From an uncultured Bacteroidales bacterium (GTDB taxonomy: Bacteria; Bacteroidota; Bacteroidia; Bacteroidales; Muribaculaceae): DNA of 37,698 bases. Where the stretch lies: positions 1 through 37,698 of the forward strand of contig CAMWNF010000011.1 of the NCBI GenBank assembly GCA_947175535.1, written 5' to 3'. The notes below the pieces were generated by a model. It worked only from the letters and a program-made list of their open reading frames with translations, was not told the origin of the DNA and searched no databases. The position numbers and the translations under genes were made by a program. Of the stretch, positions 19,805-30,004 are shown piece after piece; the first letter of the stretch is position 1, and every line of letters starts with the position of its first letter.

Positions 19805-21367
19805 ATGGCTCATAAAAATTTCCGTCGGAAAACGTCTCCGGTCAAGGTCGGTAACACTATTATCGGGGGTGATTCCCCAATACAGCTTCAATCAATGACA
19901 AATACATCGACGCTCGACACAGCAGCGTCGGTTGCACAATGTGAAGCGATTGCTGCTGCCGGAGCCGATATAGTAAGATTGACCGCTCAAGGAGTCGCTC
20001 AAGCCCGGAATATGGGTGAAATCCGCTGGCAGTTACGTGAAAAAGGTATCGACATTCCACTTGTCGCCGACATACATTTTAATCCGGCGGCAGCGTTCGA
20101 AGCCGCTACGCAGGTTGAAAAGGTCAGAATCAATCCCGGAAATTTTGTAGACCCCGGTCGAACTTTCCGAAAACTCAGCTATACTGACGAAGAATATGCT
20201 GCCGAACTACAGAAGATATCCGACAAACTTGTGCCTTTCCTTGCTGTATGTCGCGAGCATTCTACAGCCATACGCCTTGGCGTCAATCACGGCTCGCTTT
20301 CCGATAGAATAATGAGCCGTTACGGTGATACACCGGCGGGAATGGTTGAATCAGCGATGGAATTTCTTCGTGTGTGTCGTGCGGAGAAATTCGATGACGT
20401 GGTCATATCTATAAAAGCATCAAATGTCGTCGTTATGACACAGACCGTAAGGATGCTGGTCGCCGCTATGGATAAGGAAGACATGCATTATCCTCTTCAT
20501 CTTGGCGTGACGGAAGCCGGAGATGCAGAAGACGGACGTGTTAAATCGGCAGTCGGCATAGGCTCGCTGTTAGCCGACGGTATCGGTGACACCATAAGGG
20601 TCTCTTTGAGCGAAGCTCCCGAAAACGAGATTCCTGTCGCAAAGATGCTTGTCGGACATATCCAGCGGATTACCGATGACGATATAGATATGGCAGAACG
20701 TATTACAGTGCCTTTGGAAGGTCGACGGGTGCCGCTTGCAGCCGGAGTTGACTTTGATTTTGTCGACGGTGTCCCTGACGGTTTTGAGCTTGTTGCGTCT
20801 TCCCGTCTGAATGCGATAAGCGACATACGCCGACAGTTTGCAGAGCGAGCAGCCAAAGGTAATAGTGCTCCGGCTATTATAAAAATTTCCTATCCTGCGG
20901 AGTATGATATTGAAAAACTTACTGTTGCCGCATCGGTTGATTTCGGGTCGCTTTTGCTTGACGGACTCGGAGACGGTATATGGATTGATGCTCCCGGGGT
21001 TGACCCAAGTCGTGTAAAATCTCTTGAAATGAGCATCCTTCAGGCTACGCGAAGGAGAATTTCCAAAACCGAATATATAGCATGTCCCGGTTGTGGACGC
21101 ACGTTGTTTGATTTATCTTCAGTACTTCGGGCTGTCAAGGCTGCGACATCTCATCTCAAAGGTTTGAAAATAGGAGTGATGGGCTGCATCGTTAACGGTC
21201 CGGGCGAGATGGCTGATGCAGATTACGGATATGTAGGCGCGGCGAGCGGTTGTGTGAGTCTGTATAAAGGAAAGGAATGTATGGTAAAGAATATTCCTGC
21301 ATGTGAGGCGGTGCCACGTCTTATCGAACTAATCAAAGAAAACGGAGACTGGACTGATGGCGAGTAA
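19805..21367 (+). CDS. ispG: (E)-4-hydroxy-3-methylbut-2-enyl-diphosphate synthase (insert-containing form)
   Basis: IQLQSMTNTSTLDTAASVAQCEAIAAAGADIVRLT, KVRINPGNFVD, 4Fe-4S CPGCGRT, GVMGCIVNGPGEMADADYGYVG. Confidence 0.95.
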   Translation: MAHKNFRRKTSPVKVGNTIIGGDSPIQLQSMTNTSTLDTAASVAQCEAIAAAGADIVRLTAQGVAQARNMGEIRWQLREKGIDIPLVADIHFNPAAAFEAATQVEKVRINPGNFVDPGRTFRKLSYTDEEYAAELQKISDKLVPFLAVCREHSTAIRLGVNHGSLSDRIMSRYGDTPAGMVESAMEFLRVCRAEKFDDVVISIKASNVVVMTQTVRMLVAAMDKEDMHYPLHLGVTEAGDAEDGRVKSAVGIGSLLADGIGDTIRVSLSEAPENEIPVAKMLVGHIQRITDDDIDMAERITVPLEGRRVPLAAGVDFDFVDGVPDGFELVASSRLNAISDIRRQFAERAAKGNSAPAIIKISYPAEYDIEKLTVAASVDFGSLLLDGLGDGIWIDAPGVDPSRVKSLEMSILQATRRRISKTEYIACPGCGRTLFDLSSVLRAVKAATSHLKGLKIGVMGCIVNGPGEMADADYGYVGAASGCVSLYKGKECMVKNIPACEAVPRLIELIKENGDWTDGE

Positions 21368-22595
21368 CAGGCGTTCAGAGATAACAACATCATCGCTTTC
21401 AAACGGAATGCTTGCGGTGCATATCCATTGCCCGCGCAGTGCGGTCGAGATATGCGGTATATGCATTAAAGCCGGCAGCCGCAATGAACTTTCATCTGAG
21501 CACGGATTGGCTCACTTTGTCGAACATACATTGTTCAAGGGGACTTCGAAACGCAGGTCAAGCCACATCATCAACCGGATGGAAGCTGTCGGCGGCGAGC
21601 TGAACGCATATACTACGAAAGAAGAAACGGTTGTCTATAGTATATTCCCGTCAGGGAATCTTTCACGGGCGGCGGAACTAATCGGAGACCTGTGTGCAAA
21701 TTCGTGTTTCCCCGACAGTGAGCTTGACAAGGAGCGGGAAGTGGTAGCTGATGAGATTGATTCATATCTCGATACGCCGTCAGAGGCTATATATGATGAT
21801 TTTGAGGATGTGATATTTGCCGGTTCATCGCTCGGACATAACATATTAGGATGTAAGGAAAGTCTCAGGAATTTTGACAGCAAGGCGTGCCGTGAGTTTG
21901 TCAGACGCAATTATACTGCTGACAATATGGTCGCCTTTTATAGCGGACCACGTGGTGCGTCGCCGGTTTTCAAGGTCCTTGATGGTAATTTCTCGATAAT
22001 CCGTAGTGGCGATAGCGTCAGGACTGATTATGTAACTCCGGTGGTGAATGCACCTTTCTGCATAGAGCATAAAATACCGACACACCAGGCTCATTGTCTT
22101 ACGGGAGCAAGAGTTGGCTCTTATCTGGCAGAAGACAGGTATGCAACGGCTTTATTAGTGAATATCATGGGTGGACCAGGCATGAATTCGCTGTTAAATG
22201 TAGAAATGCGAGAACGCAGAGGATTGGTTTACAGTGTGGAGGCAGCTACGGCTCTGTTTTCAGATAGCGGTCTTATGACAGTCTATTTCGGATGTGATGC
22301 CGATGACGTGGAACGGTGTCGTGAGATTGTGGCAAAGACATTTTCGCGTCTATGTGAAAAACTGACTCCTGCAAAACTCGAAGCCGCAAAAAAACAATAT
22401 CTCGGACAACTTGTAATTGCCTCTGAAAACAGAGAAAATAGTGTGCTTGCGGCTGCACGTTCTCTTTTATGGCGAGGAGAAATCATTGCCCCGGCTGTTA
22501 CAGAGGAGACAATAAAAGCTCTTTCATCAGAAGCCATAATTCATGCTGCAGAACCGATGCTGTCACCAAGCCTTTTGACTTTTTCGCCTCAATAG
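21357..22595 (+). CDS. M16 family zinc peptidase (pitrilysin/insulinase-like)
   Basis: HGLAHFVEHTLFKGT (HxxEH), NAYTTKEETVVYSIF, GPGMNSLLNVEMRERRGLVYSVEA. Confidence 0.92.
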   Translation: MASNRRSEITTSSLSNGMLAVHIHCPRSAVEICGICIKAGSRNELSSEHGLAHFVEHTLFKGTSKRRSSHIINRMEAVGGELNAYTTKEETVVYSIFPSGNLSRAAELIGDLCANSCFPDSELDKEREVVADEIDSYLDTPSEAIYDDFEDVIFAGSSLGHNILGCKESLRNFDSKACREFVRRNYTADNMVAFYSGPRGASPVFKVLDGNFSIIRSGDSVRTDYVTPVVNAPFCIEHKIPTHQAHCLTGARVGSYLAEDRYATALLVNIMGGPGMNSLLNVEMRERRGLVYSVEAATALFSDSGLMTVYFGCDADDVERCREIVAKTFSRLCEKLTPAKLEAAKKQYLGQLVIASENRENSVLAAARSLLWRGEIIAPAVTEETIKALSSEAIIHAAEPMLSPSLLTFSPQ

Positions 22596-22651
22596 ATAGT
22601 TTGGTTCGAGAAAAAACTGTAACTTTACGACAAAGAACAGTTTGCAACAAA

Positions 22652-23395
22652 ATGAGACGAACGATTTATCTGATTATAGGATTGTTTATATGCACCGCCT
22701 TTTCGGTGGCTTGCGGCGGCGGGGGGGAAGACCGTCGTCCGGCAACCGCTCAAATAACGCTTGACGAAATACTTGCCGACAACGATTTCAATGCATATGA
22801 CCAACACCTTGACAGTGCTCCGGATGAAGGTTGTGTCAAGCTGAAACTAAGACATATAGGACCGCTAAGGAAGGTTTTCAAAGATAGTAATTATCTCCAT
22901 CTTCAAGCTGGTGAGACAATAGGAATAGGTGCTATCGGTAATATAGATGATGCCTGGTATCTGCCTCATCCGTTAGTCGAGGTGAAGTCATGCGAGGAAT
23001 ATTATGTAGATAATCTTACTCACAGCTATCCTTATCTTGTGCCACAGGCAGCGGAACTGCTGAAAGAAATAGGTCATAGGTTCAATGATTCGCTTGAGGC
23101 GAGAGGCGGAGGCGATTACAGAATTAAAGTTACAAGTGTTCTAAGGACACCAATGACTGTAAAGCGGCTGCGTCGTGTCAACAGAAATGCCACCAACACG
23201 TCCGCTCATCAATATGGAACGACGTTTGATATAAGCTATTCACGCTTTATTTGTGATTCTATAACTGTCAATCGTTCGTTTGAGGATTTGAAAAATCTGC
23301 TGGGCGAAATATTATATGATTTGCGTGAGGAAGGTCGCTGTTATGTCGTGTTCGAACGCAAACAAAGTTGTTTTCATGTAACCGCACGTCCTTAA
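22652..23395 (+). CDS. DUF5715 family lipoprotein
   Basis: ATG at 22652; N-terminal TM then C-GGGGED (lipobox-like); conserved SYPYLVPQAAELL, TSVLRTPMTVKRLRRVNRNATNTSAHQYGTTFDISYSRF. Confidence 0.75.
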   Translation: MRRTIYLIIGLFICTAFSVACGGGGEDRRPATAQITLDEILADNDFNAYDQHLDSAPDEGCVKLKLRHIGPLRKVFKDSNYLHLQAGETIGIGAIGNIDDAWYLPHPLVEVKSCEEYYVDNLTHSYPYLVPQAAELLKEIGHRFNDSLEARGGGDYRIKVTSVLRTPMTVKRLRRVNRNATNTSAHQYGTTFDISYSRFICDSITVNRSFEDLKNLLGEILYDLREEGRCYVVFERKQSCFHVTARP

Positions 23396-23399
23396 AGCT

Positions 23400-26300
23400 A
23401 TGGAACGACAAAATCATTCTGGGAAGCCTATTTTGGGTCGTATCTTGCGGCTGACGGTCAAAACTTTACTATTGACGATACTTGCAGTCGTTCTTGCAGT
23501 CTATGGAACTGTCACCTGTGTCGTGTCTCTTTTGTCGCCGGACCGTCTGACGCCTATTGTTTGTAAGGTCGCAAACAGTGTGCTTGATGCGAATGTAGAA
23601 ATAAGCAAGGTCGAATTATTTACAAAATCGTCATATCCCTTTTTACGTATTGAGGTCGATACGCTGACCATAACCACTCCGAAGATTGCAGCGTTGAAAA
23701 ATGACAGTTCGCTGAGTCTGCCTTCTTATGCAGATACCCTTCTGACAATTGACAGGTTTGTCGGAGAACTGAAAATTCCTTCATTGATGACCGGAATGAT
23801 TGATATCAATGATGTTGCTGTTGTCGGCGCCGGAGTTAATGTTGTCATAGTCAACGATTCTGTAAACAATTTTGACATTGTGAAACAAACGTCGGATGAT
23901 GATGATTCGAATACGTCCTTGCCAAAGATTGCATTACACAAATTCTCGATTGACGGAGCGAAAGAATTCAGATTCTATGATGCCATGACGCATACTTCCG
24001 CTACAGTGGGCATTAAAGCGGTTCTTGAAAGGGATGGAGGCAAGCCTGCGTATGCACTTACTTTTTCGGGTGATTTTGCGGGAGATATGCTTCACGCATA
24101 TAATCTGCTACACCTTCCGATGACCCTTGACGGCGATGTAATCTGGAGCTACGATAAGCCCAAAAGCCTTACATTGGATGACTTTACGTTGGGTATCGAT
24201 GATGTGTCGTTTCGGTTCAGTACGGCGGTTGACTTCGGTGATGAACTGGTTATAAGGAATTTTGAAGGAAGCAGTAATGGTATAAGGGTGAATGATATAC
24301 TTGCTCTGTTGCCCGAATCTGTCAAGACTGCCTCTGAATTGCAATCCTTGAAGACAGATGCAGAGATTAAATTCGCTATGAGACTTGACTCGGCATTCAA
24401 CATCGACCGGGACAGTATCCCGTATGCGACAATCAACTTAGATATAAGTCCGTGTCACCTTACTTTCGGCAGAGCGCGCATTGAGCGTCTGTCGGCTGCA
24501 GTCGAATCCGAGTTGAAGGGTAACGATATTGATGCTGCAGTCTTCAGAATCGAACATCTGGAACTTGTGGGCCCTGCAACTTCTCTTGATATAAACGGAG
24601 AAATTTCAGCAGTCGTGTCAGACCCGTTGTTTGATGTAAGGATAGACGGCTTTACTTCCCTTGCCAAACTTCCGCCACCGCTGATGAAACATATCGCGGG
24701 TTACATATCCGGAAAAGTTAAGACGGAACTGAGTGTCGCAGGTCGGATTTCGATGTTTGATAAAAATAATTTCCATAAGCTGCACGTGAACGGCGATATA
24801 GATTGTTCGAAATTCTATTGGCTTGCCTCAGACACGGCTAATATGGTGTTTGTCAATGATGCATGTCTGAAATTCGGCACCAATATGCGATTTGGTCAGA
24901 CTCAGGATTTACTTGCAGCTGTGTTCAAAGCGGATTCCGCCAATATCTTGAGCGGAGGAATAGACTTGACCGTTAAGGATTTGTCTTTAGGAATAGGAGC
25001 GCAGAAAATGCCACCGACCAAGGATACGACTATTGTTGTACCAATGGGTGGAGGTCTGAAACTTTCGAGTCTTAATGTGACTTCTATAACGGATTCTGCC
25101 GGAGCGCGTTTCAGGGATGTGGCGGGAAAGATAGTGATGAAGCGTTTCCGCGATATGAAGCGGGTGCCGGAATTCCTGTTCGATATGAATATCAAGCGCA
25201 TGGCAGCAGGGTCGAAAGATGCGAGAATGTTGTTCTCCAGTTCTCAGCTTCATTTCAACGCCCATAAGTTGCCCATGAAAAAATCAATGGTCAGACTGCG
25301 TAAAACCATTGATTCCATTAAGCGTGTCCGTCCGGAACTGTCTCCTGATTCGGTGATTGCACTGGCAATAGCGCGACGTCGCAGTCATCATAGTCCTCAT
25401 AAGCGAGTTCATGCGGAAATGACTGACTCTGCAACAGAGATAATTGATTGGGGTACATCAAAAGCACTGGGTAAATTATTGCTTGACTGGGATATAAACG
25501 GAACCCTCACCACAGATAGAGCCCGATTGTTCACGCCTCATTTCCCTTTGCGTAACCGTCTGGATAACTTCAGTGTGTCATTTAACAATGATTCGATACT
25601 CCTCCACAAGATTGCATATAAAGTCGGGCGGTCGGATTTCCTCGCAGACGGACGAATCAGTAACGTAAAACGAGGATTGACAGCCCGCAAGGTTTTGTCT
25701 CCCATTAAAATAGAACTGGATGCCGCAAGCGACACGGTAGATGTCAATCAGATTGCAGAAGGATTTTTCCGTGGAGCTGCCTTTTCAAAACACCACACGC
25801 TATCGATAAGTGACTTGGACGTGGTCGACAGCGAAAGCATGTTCGATAAGGAACTTAACCGAGATAGCAATCAGAAGATTGATACGATGGCTCCGATTTT
25901 GTTGCCCGCAAATATTGAAGCCGACATAAGGCTGAGAGCAAACAATGTGATGTATTCCGATTTAATGCTCCACAATATGGCAGGCAATATCCTACTGTAT
26001 GACGGGGCACTGAATCTACATCAGTTGCAGGCATCATCTGATATTGGTTCGGTCGATTTGTCAGCTTTGTATTCTGCCCCGACGGCTGATGATATGAGGT
26101 TCGGTTTCGGATTGAATGTCAATAGATTTGATATATCCCGTTTCGTCGATATGGTTCCGGCAGTCGATTCCATCATGCCATTGCTGCGCGATATTTCCGG
26201 TATAATTGATGCCGATATTGCAGCAACAGTTGATATTCAGCCTGATATGACCCTTGATTTGCCATCACTGACCGCTGCGATAAAACTTCAGGGCGACTCG

Positions 26301-26870
26301 TTGCAGCTACTTGACGCCGATACGTTCAAGACTATTGCCAGATGGTTGTTATTTAAGGATAGACAAAAAAATATCATCGATCATATGACAGTTGAGATGA
26401 TTATTTCCGACAACCAGATGCAGCTTTTCCCGTTTATATTCGATATTGACCGCTATAAAATAGGCGTGCAGGGGCATAATGACCTGGCACTAAATTTCAA
26501 TTATTTGATTTCGGTGCTTAAATCTCCGCTCCCGTTCAAATTCGGAATTACTATAAAAGGAAATCCCGAACATTATAAAATCAGACTCGGACGGGCTAAG
26601 TTCAACGAGAAACAAGCTATCGAACGACAGTTTGTTGTAGATACAGCCCGTGTAAATCTTATTGACCAGATAGAGAATGTATTCAAACGCGGTGTGCGAC
26701 GTTCGAAATTTGCAAAACTGAAACTTCCGGCATCAGTCGCCACAGCTGCGGATATAAATCTTGAAGATGACCCCGTAAGTGCGGCAGACTCGTTGCTGTT
26801 TATCAAGGAAGGTCTTATCCCGGCTCCTGTTCAGACGGACACGATTGTTAAAAACAAAAAGAAAAAATGA
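23400..26870 (+). CDS. Large AsmA/DUF748-like family protein
   Basis: Single N-terminal TM helix (LLLTILAVVLAVYGTVTCVVSLLSP) followed by ~1100 residues of AsmA-like repetitive beta structure and terminal KFGITIKGNPEHYKIRLGRAKF. Confidence 0.75.
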   Translation: MERQNHSGKPILGRILRLTVKTLLLTILAVVLAVYGTVTCVVSLLSPDRLTPIVCKVANSVLDANVEISKVELFTKSSYPFLRIEVDTLTITTPKIAALKNDSSLSLPSYADTLLTIDRFVGELKIPSLMTGMIDINDVAVVGAGVNVVIVNDSVNNFDIVKQTSDDDDSNTSLPKIALHKFSIDGAKEFRFYDAMTHTSATVGIKAVLERDGGKPAYALTFSGDFAGDMLHAYNLLHLPMTLDGDVIWSYDKPKSLTLDDFTLGIDDVSFRFSTAVDFGDELVIRNFEGSSNGIRVNDILALLPESVKTASELQSLKTDAEIKFAMRLDSAFNIDRDSIPYATINLDISPCHLTFGRARIERLSAAVESELKGNDIDAAVFRIEHLELVGPATSLDINGEISAVVSDPLFDVRIDGFTSLAKLPPPLMKHIAGYISGKVKTELSVAGRISMFDKNNFHKLHVNGDIDCSKFYWLASDTANMVFVNDACLKFGTNMRFGQTQDLLAAVFKADSANILSGGIDLTVKDLSLGIGAQKMPPTKDTTIVVPMGGGLKLSSLNVTSITDSAGARFRDVAGKIVMKRFRDMKRVPEFLFDMNIKRMAAGSKDARMLFSSSQLHFNAHKLPMKKSMVRLRKTIDSIKRVRPELSPDSVIALAIARRRSHHSPHKRVHAEMTDSATEIIDWGTSKALGKLLLDWDINGTLTTDRARLFTPHFPLRNRLDNFSVSFNNDSILLHKIAYKVGRSDFLADGRISNVKRGLTARKVLSPIKIELDAASDTVDVNQIAEGFFRGAAFSKHHTLSISDLDVVDSESMFDKELNRDSNQKIDTMAPILLPANIEADIRLRANNVMYSDLMLHNMAGNILLYDGALNLHQLQASSDIGSVDLSALYSAPTADDMRFGFGLNVNRFDISRFVDMVPAVDSIMPLLRDISGIIDADIAATVDIQPDMTLDLPSLTAAIKLQGDSLQLLDADTFKTIARWLLFKDRQKNIIDHMTVEMIISDNQMQLFPFIFDIDRYKIGVQGHNDLALNFNYLISVLKSPLPFKFGITIKGNPEHYKIRLGRAKFNEKQAIERQFVVDTARVNLIDQIENVFKRGVRRSKFAKLKLPASVATAADINLEDDPVSAADSLLFIKEGLIPAPVQTDTIVKNKKKK

Positions 26871-27613
26871 CGGACAACAAAGCTATATTGTCAGATTATA
26901 TTCTCCGCAGGCGATATAGACGTCTGCAACCTCTTGCCGCTCTTGTTGACATGGATGGAACTCTTTATGATTCGATGGATAATCATGCGACGGCATGGGA
27001 ACTTATGTGCAAAGAAGCCGGATTGTCAGTCTCACATGATGAATTTTTCCTTTATGAAGGAATGACCGGAGCGCAGACGATAGACTTGCTTATGCAGAGA
27101 TGCTTTAACCGTCATGCAACGCAGGATGAATGTGAGAAACTTTATCATCGCAAGACGGAAATATTCAAGACCCTACCGGAGGTTAAACCCATGGAAGGTG
27201 CAAAAGACCTTACAGAAATAATGAAAGAGGTCGGTATGCGGCGTGTTCTTGTGACCGGTTCCGGACAAAGTTCGCTGCTCGGGCGTTTGGACAAGGATTT
27301 CCCGGATGTATTCGATAAAGGGATGAGAGTGACTTCGCGCGATGTAACCCACGGGAAGCCACACCCCGAACCATTTATAAGAGGGATGCAACTTGCAGAT
27401 GTCACTCCTTCTCAGGCGATAGCTATCGATAATGCGCCTCTCGGTGTTAAATCGGCTGCAACAGCGGGTGCGTTTACTATAGGAGTGGTGACTGGTCCCG
27501 TTCCGAGAGCGGAACTTGAAGCCGCCGGGGCTGCAATCGTATACGATTCGATGCGCGAATGTGCCGATGCCTTTCCTCAGTTATTATATGATATGCTGAC
27601 TTTAACCTTGTGA
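26867..27613 (+). CDS. HAD superfamily hydrolase (beta-phosphoglucomutase-like)
   Basis: LVDMDGTLYDSMDNHATAWELMCKEAGL (HAD motif I), VLVTGSGQSS, GKPHPEPFIRGM, AIDNAPLGVKSAATAGAFTIGV; ATGA overlap with the upstream gene. Confidence 0.9.
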   Translation: MTDNKAILSDYILRRRYRRLQPLAALVDMDGTLYDSMDNHATAWELMCKEAGLSVSHDEFFLYEGMTGAQTIDLLMQRCFNRHATQDECEKLYHRKTEIFKTLPEVKPMEGAKDLTEIMKEVGMRRVLVTGSGQSSLLGRLDKDFPDVFDKGMRVTSRDVTHGKPHPEPFIRGMQLADVTPSQAIAIDNAPLGVKSAATAGAFTIGVVTGPVPRAELEAAGAAIVYDSMRECADAFPQLLYDMLTLTL

Positions 27614-27615
27614 TT

Positions 27616-28689
27616 ATGAAGCAGCAACTGATATTTACTAATAAACCGGGTGAAGCACTTGACTCTTTGGTCGCAAAACTTGCGCCAAAAGGCGTATTTG
27701 TATTGACTGACAGGAATGTGGCATCACAGGTTATTCCTTTTCTTTCGGCTATGTCGGCGGAAGTGGCTAAAGCTATAATAATAGAAACTCCTGCTGGCGA
27801 CGTCAATAAAAATCTTGATTGTCTCGAAGCGATATGGAGCCGACTCAATGAAGAAGGTGCGACAAGGAAATCGCTTATAATCAATGTCGGAGGCGGAATG
27901 ATAACGGACATGGGGGGCTTCGCTGCTGCCACATTCAAACGAGGGATGCGTTTTATCAATGTTCCGACTACATTGCTGGCTGCGGTCGATGCATCTGTCG
28001 GCGGCAAGACCGGCATAAACTTCAATGGATGTAAAAATGAAATAGGAGTCTTTGCAGAGGCGGAGGCTGTCGTAATATCGACGATATTCTTCAATACTTT
28101 ACCGTTGCAGGAACTCTTGTCGGGCTATGCCGAAATGCTAAAACACGGACTTCTCGAAAATCGTGAGACCTTTTCAGCTTTATTAGGTTTTAATATCAGC
28201 AGTGAGAATTTTAACGGAGAACGCTTGCTCGAACTGTTGCGTCAGAGTGTAGCGGTTAAAGAGAGGGTCGTGACCGAAGACCCTTATGAGCATGGTATCC
28301 GCCGAGCCTTAAATTTGGGCCATACTATAGGACATGCGGTCGAGAGCTTTGCAATGAACGAACGAAAGGCTCCTGTGCCGCACGGATATGCCGTGGCGTG
28401 GGGAATGGTGGTTGAACTCGTGATGTCTAATATGCTTGAGCATTTCCCATCAGAAATTCTACATGCCTATGCTTCTTACGTCCGTGATAACTATGGCGCA
28501 TTCTATATAACATGTGACGATTATCCGGCACTTCTCCGCCTTATGGCGCATGATAAGAAAAATCCATCTCCTGATAAAATCAATTTTACCCTACTGGCTG
28601 ATGTCGGAGCTATAAAAATCGATTGTATAGTCGATAAAGACACTATCACTGCCGCACTTGATATTTATCGTGACTTAATGGGCATCTAA
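27616..28689 (+). CDS. aroB: 3-dehydroquinate synthase
   Basis: INVGGGMITDMGGFAAATFKRGMRFINVPTTLLAAVDASVGGKTGINF, LLSGYAEMLKHGLL, ALNLGHTIGHAVES, PHGYAVAWGM, HDKKN. Confidence 0.95.
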   Translation: MKQQLIFTNKPGEALDSLVAKLAPKGVFVLTDRNVASQVIPFLSAMSAEVAKAIIIETPAGDVNKNLDCLEAIWSRLNEEGATRKSLIINVGGGMITDMGGFAAATFKRGMRFINVPTTLLAAVDASVGGKTGINFNGCKNEIGVFAEAEAVVISTIFFNTLPLQELLSGYAEMLKHGLLENRETFSALLGFNISSENFNGERLLELLRQSVAVKERVVTEDPYEHGIRRALNLGHTIGHAVESFAMNERKAPVPHGYAVAWGMVVELVMSNMLEHFPSEILHAYASYVRDNYGAFYITCDDYPALLRLMAHDKKNPSPDKINFTLLADVGAIKIDCIVDKDTITAALDIYRDLMGI

Positions 28690-28696
28690 AACAGAT

Positions 28697-29914
28697 ATGG
28701 CAAGCATCTATGATTTCCGTCGGTATGGCAAGGCTGCGCTGCTTATAACAGCTGCGGTCATGGTGGCTCTGTTTCTTTATATATCTAACGGATTGGTAAA
28801 AGACCTCTCGACGCAGGAGCGCGACCGCATGGAGATATGGGCAGATGCTACCAAGCAGATAATCAATATCGGAAGTTCTGACGAACCGGGTTCGGTAGAT
28901 ATTGATTTTGTGCTCGGCATCATAGAAAGAAATACAACGATACCGGTCTTGCTTACCGATGACGAGGGAAACATATTGCAATTCAGAAATCTTGATTTAC
29001 CTGATAAGACGGAGGATATCGCAGTCGGTTTCATATCGGAGGCGAATGACCGATTTCTGCATGAAAAACTTGATGAATTATCATCCACGCCTAATGTAAT
29101 ACATATCATTATATCGCCGGGGACGATGCAACATCTCTATTATGAAGATTCCACTTTGCTTAAACGATTGAGCTATTATCCTTATGTGCAGCTCCTCGTT
29201 ATGCTGGCGTTTATCGCAGTGGTCTATTTCGCGGTGCTCTCGACCAAGAAAGCAGAGCAGAATAAGGTGTGGGTCGGACTGTCGAAAGAGACCGCCCACC
29301 AACTCGGCACTCCAATCTCATCGCTGATGGCATGGATGGAGCTGCTGCCTGAAATGGGCATCGATAATGAAACGGTAGCGGAGATGAATAAGGATGTAAA
29401 TCGATTGAGCATGATTGCCTCACGTTTCTCCAAGATAGGTTCGCGCCCGAAGATGGAAATATGTAATCTTAATTCGATTGTCGGGAATGCCGCAGCATAT
29501 ATGTCGAGCCGTATATCACCCAAGATTTCCCTTGCTGTCAATCTATGTGACAGGTCACTTGAAGTAAGTGCATGTCCTCCGTTATTCGAATGGGTGATGG
29601 AGAATCTGATAAAGAATGCGGTCGATGCTATCGGCGGCGATGGCAGCATCGAAGTGACAACCAATGTTGACGGAGACAAAGCCGCCGTTGAAGTCAAAGA
29701 CAGTGGTAAAGGCATACCACGTAAGAATTTCAAGACCGTATTTAATCCGGGATTTACGACCAAGAGTCGCGGTTGGGGTCTCGGGCTGACACTTGCCAAA
29801 CGAATAGTCGAACAATATCATGGCGGACAGATATTTGTAAAAGATTCCGTAATGGGGGAAGGTACGACTTTCAGGATAGAGCTACCGCTCGACACTCCAG
29901 TCTGCACCGACTGA
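28697..29914 (+). CDS. Membrane sensor histidine kinase
   Basis: Two TM segments, LSKETAHQLGTPISSLMAWMELL (H box), MENLIKNAVDAIGGDG (N box), DSGKGIP and GWGLGLTLAKRIVEQYHGG (G boxes). No adjacent response regulator. Confidence 0.92.
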   Translation: MASIYDFRRYGKAALLITAAVMVALFLYISNGLVKDLSTQERDRMEIWADATKQIINIGSSDEPGSVDIDFVLGIIERNTTIPVLLTDDEGNILQFRNLDLPDKTEDIAVGFISEANDRFLHEKLDELSSTPNVIHIIISPGTMQHLYYEDSTLLKRLSYYPYVQLLVMLAFIAVVYFAVLSTKKAEQNKVWVGLSKETAHQLGTPISSLMAWMELLPEMGIDNETVAEMNKDVNRLSMIASRFSKIGSRPKMEICNLNSIVGNAAAYMSSRISPKISLAVNLCDRSLEVSACPPLFEWVMENLIKNAVDAIGGDGSIEVTTNVDGDKAAVEVKDSGKGIPRKNFKTVFNPGFTTKSRGWGLGLTLAKRIVEQYHGGQIFVKDSVMGEGTTFRIELPLDTPVCTD

Positions 29915-29950
29915 ATATTTCGCAGGAGAAAATTTTCATGTTGCCTCTAT

Positions 29951-29982
29951 ATTGACGGCACGGGTTAATTTGAGTAATTTTG
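29951..29982 (+). promoter_or_regulatory. Promoter of MATE transporter gene: ATTG-N20-TAATTTTG
   Basis: TTG at 29952-29954; exact -7 element TAATTTTG at 29975-29982; 20-bp spacer. Confidence 0.7.
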
Positions 29983-30004
29983 CAGGTCGAAATTTTAATG
30001 TGAC

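Noticed and set aside
27477-28094. 205-aa minus-strand ORF opposite HAD/aroB
   Set aside because: Fully antisense to two confidently identified genes; low-complexity Ser/Ala-rich translation typical of shadow ORFs.
29224-29799. 191-aa minus-strand ORF opposite the histidine kinase
   Set aside because: Antisense to conserved kinase motifs; no independent support.
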